This document shows positions 21,478 to 21,861 of a stretch of DNA of 21,861 bases, in pieces (position 1 is the first letter of the stretch; the number at the start of each line of letters is the position of its first letter). The notes under the pieces were generated by a model that saw nothing but the letters and a program-made list of their open reading frames with translations, was not told the origin of the DNA and searched no databases. Both the position numbers and the translations under genes were made by a program. The DNA lies in the IMG/VR virus record IMGVR_UViG_3300020448_000620, positions 1 through 21,861 of that record; one strand, given 5' to 3'. The DNA is from a virus.

Positions 21478-21861
21478 TTATGCTCCGTATGTTGAAGATT
21501 TCTCAAGTGCAATAAAATATTCTATGTCACTCTGAGTACTTGTAAATTGTGAAATTAATTTTGAAGAGATTGCTACATGAAAGTCTTCATCAATAACTTT
21601 TAAATTATTTACGTTCATTATAAAGTTGAAGTTTACACCTTCAGGGTAAGTACCTTCAACATCTATGCTAAACAAGTTCGAAGTTGCATTTGATATATCA
21701 GCAATTGATAATCTTACTGCACCCTGAGTATTAGAGATAGACAATTCACTATGCCCTAAAACACCAGCGGCCTTACGAACTCTTGCAAGTGTATCACTAT
21801 CTAGTGTAAAATTAACTTCTGCTTCTGGCATAACAACATCTTTACCAGATGAAGTCAACAT
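21478..21861 (-). CDS. 45: T4 gp45-like sliding clamp, C-terminal part (gene continues past the window)
   Basis: Trimeric DNA polymerase processivity clamp that in T4 also activates late transcription. Only 127 residues are visible, against about 225 for the family. The C-terminal clamp domain is clear: L-S-I-A-D-I-S-N-A-T-S-N near 51-62, F-N-F-I-M-N-V-N-N-L-K near 78-88, V-A-I-S-S-K-L-I-S-Q-F (95-105) and the end E-Y-F-I-A-L-E-K-S-S. The ATG at the very edge is likely an internal Met or chance, with the true start beyond 21861. It is followed by the 75-aa unknown and gp44, the T4-type clamp and clamp-loader neighbourhood. Confidence 0.88.
   Translation of the reverse strand: MLTSSGKDVVMPEAEVNFTLDSDTLARVRKAAGVLGHSELSISNTQGAVRLSIADISNATSNLFSIDVEGTYPEGVNFNFIMNVNNLKVIDEDFHVAISSKLISQFTSTQSDIEYFIALEKSSTYGA

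Noticed and set aside
1-21861. tRNA genes, CRISPR arrays, insertion sequences or integrase/attachment sites
   Set aside because: Intergenic space is tiny and accounted for; no cloverleaf, spaced repeat array, transposase or recombinase motif was seen by eye.

Overview
The window is AT-rich, gene-dense DNA from a T4-like (Tevenvirinae-related) marine myovirus. The minus strand carries the T4 replication core in recognisable order: gp45 clamp (cut by the window end), gp44 and gp62 clamp loader, RegA, gp43 DNA polymerase, UvsX and gp41 helicase. Between these sit the accessory genes usual in marine T4-likes: hsp20, Fe(II)/2-oxoglutarate oxygenases, nucleotide-sugar enzymes and small membrane proteins. 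There are no photosynthesis genes. The low GC and the curli genes point to a phage of a low-GC marine alphaproteobacterium such as SAR11/Pelagibacter (a pelagimyophage). The host is an inference.

Region 1 (1-6435, plus strand) is a tightly packed, translationally coupled operon: a small membrane/coiled-coil protein, CsgF, CsgG lipoprotein, a curlin-like protein, a secreted FecR-domain protein, a second curlin-like protein, a CHASE2-class III adenylate cyclase, and a small unknown. Together these look like a phage-borne outer-membrane secretion pore with two secreted substrates and an envelope-sensing cAMP module. I recall curli-related clusters being reported in pelagimyophages with unknown function; the FecR and adenylate cyclase partners are the part I consider least explained.

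Region 2 (6395-14271, minus strand) reads from right to left: an archaeo-eukaryotic-primase-like protein, UDP-glucuronate 4-epimerase, a short UDP-glucose dehydrogenase-like protein, UvsX, an unknown, gp41, a small membrane protein, an unknown, an SDR oxidoreductase, an unknown, an oxygenase-fold protein and a DUF3310-like protein. Dehydrogenase plus epimerase would give UDP-glucose to UDP-glucuronate to UDP-galacturonate.

Region 3 (14302-15218, minus strand) is a run of very small, mostly membrane proteins packed stop-to-start. Region 4 (15228-21861, minus strand) is gp43, hsp20 and the cupin-regA-62-oxygenase-44-unknown-45 cluster, with one small plus-strand gene (18307-18525).

Four perfect consensus sigma70 promoters (TTGACA, 17-nt spacer, TATAAT) were found by eye on the minus strand, ahead of gp44, gp43, the primase-like gene and the DUF3310-like gene. 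Two lie so close to the start codon that the mRNAs should be almost leaderless. The -35 of the gp43 promoter is built into the hairpin of the upstream hsp20 terminator. No tRNA, CRISPR array, insertion sequence or integrase was seen.
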